From Paulinella micropora (lineage: Eukaryota; Cercozoa; Imbricatea; Euglyphida; Paulinellidae): a DNA stretch of 64,000 nt. Each line of letters starts with the position of its first letter. The first letter of the stretch is position 1. The position numbers and the translations under genes were made by a program. Below are positions 59,503-64,000 of the stretch, piece after piece. The notes under the pieces were generated by a model that worked only from the letters and a program-made list of their open reading frames with translations, was not told where the DNA came from and did no database searches. The stretch spans positions 10,001-74,000 of the forward strand of contig WBZZ01003320.1 in the NCBI GenBank assembly GCA_019918135.1, in the 5' to 3' direction.

Positions 59503-59825
59503 CAAAAACAAAAAAAAAACGGGGGAGGGGGGCAACGAACGAAGTTCGTGAGGGGAGGGGGCGATAGCCACGCGAGTAAGGGATTTTTTTTTTTTTTTTT
59601 TACTTTTTGCTTTTCTCTTTGGACGACGCAAAAGGTCTCAATGTTTTTGTTCTGACAGTCCGCAAAACCCACACAATCTGTTGATACTGCCAAATTAAAC
59701 CTTTTTAAGGGTTAAGGCAAAAAACACGTGTACATAAATTTGAGATAGGATCGGCAAAAAAAATCATTTTTGACAAATATTGGTGGCACCGGCTCAGCCA
59801 TAACGATATTATTTTACTGATATGA

Positions 59826-60144
59826 TCAGAATTGGAGGGATTTTAAATATTCAATATTAGGATCCGTTCTTTTCTGCGTCTCTTTCTCTATCTGCTTGAG
59901 ATATTCTCCTTTATATTTATCCAATATTACTTTATTAATTTCTCTGTATTTCTTTTGTTGCTCTTGGATCTTATCCTTATTTTTCTTATAATAATCCCTT
60001 CGTTGTTTATTTATCTTATCTTTATTTGCTTCTATGTTTTTTAATTTTGTCCTTATTATTTTCCACATACTTTGCTCTATATCGTTGCCTCGTTGGATCA
60101 GGGAGACTAAACACAGCCTTTATTTCTTCTATGGTAGAATTCAT
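59826..60144 (-). pseudogene. E3 small basic coiled-coil protein
   Basis: Opens near 60144 with MNSTIEEIKAVFSLPDPTRQ and contains NKDKINKQRRDYYKKNKDKI followed by a Lys/Glu helix. It resembles the P2 protein at 52032-52235 in pattern and in position near an element end. This copy appears decayed. Confidence 0.5.
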
Positions 60145-60628
60145 TTTATATACTATTCATTGTATATATAATACTTAATACATAATTCAATGAGTGAATA
60201 TAAGAGCAGGTGAGACTAAATAATGTTGTTTGTAATGTGTCCAACTCCTCGACTCGGACAGTCCGCCCTTGACCCTTACGAAGTCAGACACTTTTAAAGT
60301 ATTAAATTTCATTATTTATATATTATTCTTCTTACTATTATCTATATTTTAACTTGTCCAAGTTGTCCAACCTTTTATTAAAGGGAAGTAATTTTTTTTC
60401 TCTCCAGTTTTTTCTTATAGAGGAAATAAAAGTTTCTGGCAGGCGGGGTCGCCCTTGGACCTTGGCCGTCAATTAATACTAACAAAAATATTCCATCTCA
60501 GATTGCTATTATTAACAACGACTGTCCGTGCGGTTTTTAACAACATTTAAGAAGAATATCAGGTTTATTTAGATTTATAATTTTTTTTTACATATAAAAA
60601 ATATAGCACCTGTCTTATATATACTAAG
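60145..60628. other. E3 non-coding stretch
   Basis: A+T-rich with G+C-rich words (GACTCGGACAGTCCGCCC near 60253, GGCGGGGTCGCCC near 60442) that resemble the palindromic repeats of P1 and P2. No gene supported. Confidence 0.4.
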
Positions 60629-61960
60629 ATGTGGAGCGAAGATGATAAGAAATGTGTTAGGCAGTTAAGAGTTGCTACTACTGAAAATAAAATTTATGAA
60701 GTTGTGTCTAACTTCTACGATAGTGAGTTGAAACCAAGTGTCGCGTTTCATAATGCTATTATATTGCTATTTAGCACACCAACGAGTGATGAAGACTGAG
60801 GCACTTGAGGCAATAAAAGTCATATATCAGAAATATGCTATTGTGTATCCTAATTTAAATAGTAGGCGACAAAGACTTTCTGAGGTAAGAAAAAAAGCAA
60901 TAGAGCCTTATCAAGTGAAAAAGTATATGAAATGAGCAAACTTGATAAATACTTTAATCTGAATGAAGACGAGCGGATTGATATTGTTGAGTGGTATAAG
61001 AAAGATGTCAAAGCCAAAAATGAACAAAATACAAGTTGATGTTTGCGATGGAATGGCTAAAATGAATGATATGATTTTAAGTAATGACACTTATCTTAAA
61101 CTACTTGCTTTGATGATAGCAATTGGAGCAAGACCTGTTGAAATATTTGACAAAAACACATACGAATTGATACCAGATAAACCTTCTTGGTTGCGAGTGA
61201 ATAATTTAGCAAAGAAATAGAAGGACAAAAAAGAATTGGACTGAGAGACCTGTTGTCCTTTTTACTCCTGAATTCGTAACTTAGTAGAAAAAGTAAATTC
61301 AATACGGAACCATTTCAAAAAGAAAAAAGCAGTTATCATTAATAACGAGGGTGTGCTTGATAAACAAAAGAATAATGAACTAAACAAAATGATTATTAAA
61401 ATCTTCCCTTGGCTATCGGAATACACACAGAAAAGCAGTATGTTGCGAAAACTTTATGTGAGTTTATCGTATAGTAATTTCGCCAATCCGAAATTAGAGA
61501 ATTTTAATACGTGGGTTTCAATGTTCTTGGTCATGGCGATATGCTCAGTAGTTTTAGTTATAGTTGGGTTAATGTGGCCGATCCAGAAGAGATTAAAGCC
61601 GAAGGAATCAAGACTGAACTTGAGGAGTTAAGAAGAAAGATAGATTTATGTCTGAATTTAAATAATATTAATGAAACTGAAAGCGAAAACGTAGAAGAAG
61701 AAAGCAAATATCAATCATTAGGGAAAAAAGCGAGCAGAGAGGATAAGTATAAATTGCTTGAGCAGATTTACAACGATCACGGGGGAATAATAACAAATAC
61801 TAAACTAAGAAAGATAAGCAAGATTGGAGCCATTATTGTTAATAAGTTTATCAAAGAGAAAAAAGAAGCAAAACCACAAGAAGAACAAAAAGAAATAGAA
61901 GAAAAAAAACAGCTATTGAGAAGAAGCACGAGGATTAAACAAAAAGTTCAAAAAGATTAA
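60629..61960 (+). pseudogene. E3 tyrosine recombinase-like region, broken
   Basis: The first part (MWSEDDKKCVRQLRVATTEN) is helical and could be a core-binding domain. Catalytic-domain landmarks: LLALMIAIGARPVEIF near 61105 (box I with its Arg), MLRKLYVSLSYSNF near 61440 and NTWVSM followed by a Gly-His and a Tyr-containing segment near 61510-61570 (box II). The C-terminal part is a charged helix ending RRSTRIKQKVQKD, a basic tail like those of the P1 and P2 integrases. Tyrosine recombinases replace rve integrases in many Polinton-like viruses. Relation to telomere resolvases is possible. Broken. Confidence 0.6.
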
Positions 61961-61964
61961 TATT

Positions 61965-62240
61965 TAACGATTAAAGGTGGTTCGCGATATCTTGCTCTAA
62001 TATTAGACTCTTGTCTGTAGCAATTAATAGAACAGATTGTGAAAAACTGAACACCATCTACATTATCAATATCAACTGCATGATATGAGGATGTGATTGG
62101 AATGTGCGAGACAATCCACATACATTACAAAATTCTTTTTTGTAATTCTGCTGGTACATTTCTGAATAAACAAATGTTCTAATATAACTATATCGCTTGG
62201 CAATTCTCGTATTATCACTGACATATTTTATATTATAAAA
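61965..62240 (-). pseudogene. E3 small Cys-containing stretch
   Basis: On the minus strand, EFCNVCGLSRTFQSH and nearby Cys-bearing codons suggest a remnant of a small zinc-binding protein. Weakly supported; it may be non-coding. Confidence 0.25.
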
Positions 62241-62241
62241 T

Positions 62242-63452
62242 ATGAACCTTTTTGGACAAAGCACGAATACACCATCGTCATCAAATACATCGTCGTCTTC
62301 ATTATCAATAGATAGCATAAAAGATGCTTTACCTACAACGGCTTTTGGAGAATTGCGAACGGCCACTTTGTCGCCAGTATTACAAAATGTATTCACATAT
62401 GGTATTAATACGAGATTTTTTGACAAAACCGAAACAAACGGCGGAGTGGTATCAACTGCTAATTCAATGGCGGTTTTGACTACATCTGCCTCAGGTAATT
62501 CAACCGCACAGATCACGACTATTGAACGGGCCAAATATAGAAGTGGTATGGGCTTAGTTGCTAGATTTTCCACATTGTTTCCATCATCCATGGCCGCAGA
62601 CACTTTCAATTGCGATTGGCATAGGCACACCAGCAGACAATTTATGTTTTAGACAATCAAACTTGGGAATGTCTGTTGTAAGAACGGCAGGAAATGTAGA
62701 AAATGTGGTTAGTCAATATGCTTGGAATGTTGATAAATGTAATAATACTGGGAACTTTCCAGCGATTGATTTTACTAAATTAAACGTGTTTGAAATGGTT
62801 GTTCAATACTTAGGAAGTGGTCAAATTACATTCAAAATTGAAAACCCACGAACTGGGCGAATGGAAGTAATACATTCAATTAAACACGCAAGCACTGCTA
62901 CCACTCCATCATTGGACCAAGCGGCATTCGCGATTTATGCAAAGGCGTATTCGTCAATTCTCGCATCCGTTGTTATGAAAACGGCGAGCATGTTTTTAGC
63001 GGTTGAAGGGAATATTGATAGGACTATTGCTTTGACTAACTCGTATGATTCAGTCAAGAATATAGGAGCAACGGAAAATGCTATAATATTATTTACCATT
63101 AGAAACCGCGCCACATTCAACAGCAAAACGAATTACAACATAATATACTTTGAGAATTTATGTATTAGCAATTCAGACACTAAAACGTGTATCGCGAGAA
63201 ATATTCTTAATGCCACATTGGGAGGAACACCTTCTTATTCAAATTACGATACTGCCACATCATTGGCCGAAGTGGATACGGCAGGAACTACAAGAACAGG
63301 CGGAAGTGTGATATTTACATATGTATTATCTGGTGGTTCATCAATATACATTGATTTGTCTCATTATAACATCAAGATAGGACCAAGTAAGACATTTACC
63401 GTATCCGCACAACATTTACGCTTCTGTTAATTTCATAGAAGATCAGATTTAA
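62242..63452 (+). pseudogene. E3 accessory structural protein, broken
   Basis: Relative of P2 46180-47430: AFGELRTATLSPVLQNVFTY, YRSGMGLVARFSTLF, NVFEMVVQYLGSGQITFKIE and a C-terminal beta domain with YIDLSHYNIKIGPSKTFTVS. Similarity to P2 is about 35-40% by eye, far below the P1-P2 level, so it comes from a distinct lineage. The N-terminus has a Ser/Thr-rich extension (TNTPSSSNTSSSSLS). Role as in P2: probable surface protein, unproven. This copy is broken. Confidence 0.72.
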
Positions 63453-63540
63453 ACACACAGGAAGGCCTCTAAAACAAAAAAAAAAGAATACTTTATTTAT
63501 TCTTAAGCACCAACTTTATTTTCTATTTCTATTGACATTT

Positions 63541-63729
63541 TTATATATATTCAAAATCCTTGTTTTTTATTAATCCTTCGGTTATGGGTGCGTGATTTTT
63601 CTTCAAATATAGGTAAAACTGGTCAATATTGGCACCACAGGGAATTAATGGTTTATGTTGTTGTAGTCGTCGTAAGTTAATGTTTTTAATCAAAATAAAT
63701 AAAACACGTAAATTTTCTACGAATGTCAT
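63541..63729 (-). CDS. E3 short reading frame of unknown function
   Basis: 62 residues (MTFVENLRVLFILIKNINLR, then HKPLIPCGANIDQFYLYLKK). It lies between two other E3 frames, with a plausible start and A+T-rich flanks; no family recognised and it may be spurious. Confidence 0.3.
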   Translation of the reverse strand: MTFVENLRVLFILIKNINLRRLQQHKPLIPCGANIDQFYLYLKKNHAPITEGLIKNKDFEYI

Positions 63730-63788
63730 TATATTTATATTTTCTTTTTGTGCTTAAGCATGATAGACTTGGTATGAGTGATATTAAA

Positions 63789-64000
63789 TTAATTTGATTC
63801 TTTTTCACATTCTTTTTTTAAGTTTTCACATATCTGCGCCATTTGCTTATCCGACAAAGGTAGCCGATATAATATGTTTTCTGGTTTAGAGTATAACTTG
63901 CGGTTCTGCTTCACCATCTGCTGGTGTGCCCATATCTTGCTGATATCTTCTTTTCGTTTTTCAAGCTCTTCAATATTTGGCTGTTCTTCTCTTCTTTTCT
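63789..64000 (-). CDS. E3 partial charged protein, runs off the window
   Basis: Last 70 residues of a minus-strand gene that begins beyond the window: EEQPNIEELEKRKEDISKIW, HQQMVKQNRKLYSKPENILY, RLPLSDKQMAQICENLKKEC. Charged and helical; no family recognised. Confidence 0.5.
   Translation of the reverse strand, partial: KRREEQPNIEELEKRKEDISKIWAHQQMVKQNRKLYSKPENILYRLPLSDKQMAQICENLKKECEKESN

Larger units (their letters stand above)
59508..64000 (+). mobile_element. Third virus-like element (E3), left part, broken
   Basis: The probable left end is A-rich followed by CGGGGGAGGGGGGC, much like the start of P2 (AAAAAACGGGGAGG). Inside are a small basic coiled-coil gene, a tyrosine-recombinase-like region, a relative of the P1/P2 accessory structural protein, and further leftward small genes. 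No rve integrase, capsid or polymerase is visible within the window; the element runs past its end. It looks like a Polinton-like virus relative, decayed with at least four breaks. Confidence 0.6.

Noticed and set aside
1-64000. CRISPR arrays, rRNA or tRNA genes
   Set aside because: No regularly spaced direct repeats with unique spacers and no recognisable rRNA or tRNA sequence were seen by eye. A tRNA scan was not possible.

Overview
This window is eukaryotic DNA dominated by integrated virus-like elements. I recognise no host gene, rRNA or tRNA. The lineage cannot be fixed from the sequence. Polintons, a Ty1/copia retrotransposon and abundant GATA, TTGC and TA/TG simple repeats point to a nuclear genome, plausibly of a protist or alga, but that is inference.

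Layout. 1-1998: GATA microsatellites around a 240-bp foldback element, then gene-free DNA. 1999-9715: a decayed Ty1/copia-type LTR retrotransposon with two LTRs and a 5-bp target duplication. 9721-10450: gene-free DNA with an antisense relic of the same LTR family. 10451-31482: Polinton 1 (P1), 21.0 kb, about 100-bp terminal inverted repeats (TIRs), flanked by the 6-bp target duplication AGGCAC; it is broken in about ten places. 31483-31762: only about 275 bp of flanking DNA. 31763-52807: Polinton 2 (P2), 21.0 kb, 133-bp TIRs, target duplication CGGTCC, same orientation, nearly whole with about four or five breaks. 52808-59104: gene-free, repeat-rich DNA. 59105-59502: a nearly perfect 398-bp hairpin. 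About 59510 to the window end: the left part of a third, decayed element (E3) with a tyrosine-recombinase-like region and a structural gene shared with P1 and P2.

How the Polinton genes fit together. Both carry a retroviral-type integrase. A long co-oriented virion block follows: phage-like fibre with a C-terminal S74 chaperone, membrane protein, packaging ATPase, small basic protein, coiled-coil precursor ending in an adenain-like protease, penton-like minor capsid protein, double-jelly-roll major capsid protein, a large accessory structural protein and a class 3 lipase. A replication module lies at the right end on the other strand. The virion blocks of P1 and P2 are about 85-95% identical by eye, but the integrases are only about 45% alike, the left-end genes differ, and the replication modules are unrelated in layout: P1 has a classical protein-primed PolB, while P2 has one 1101-residue protein joining a PolB-like palm to a PIF1-like helicase.

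The most unusual signals are that mosaic structure, the polymerase-helicase fusion, and a family of short GC-rich hairpins scattered through both elements. Several hairpins sit directly before start codons with stem changes on both sides, and others are inserted in frame inside coding regions. Percent identities are estimates by eye.
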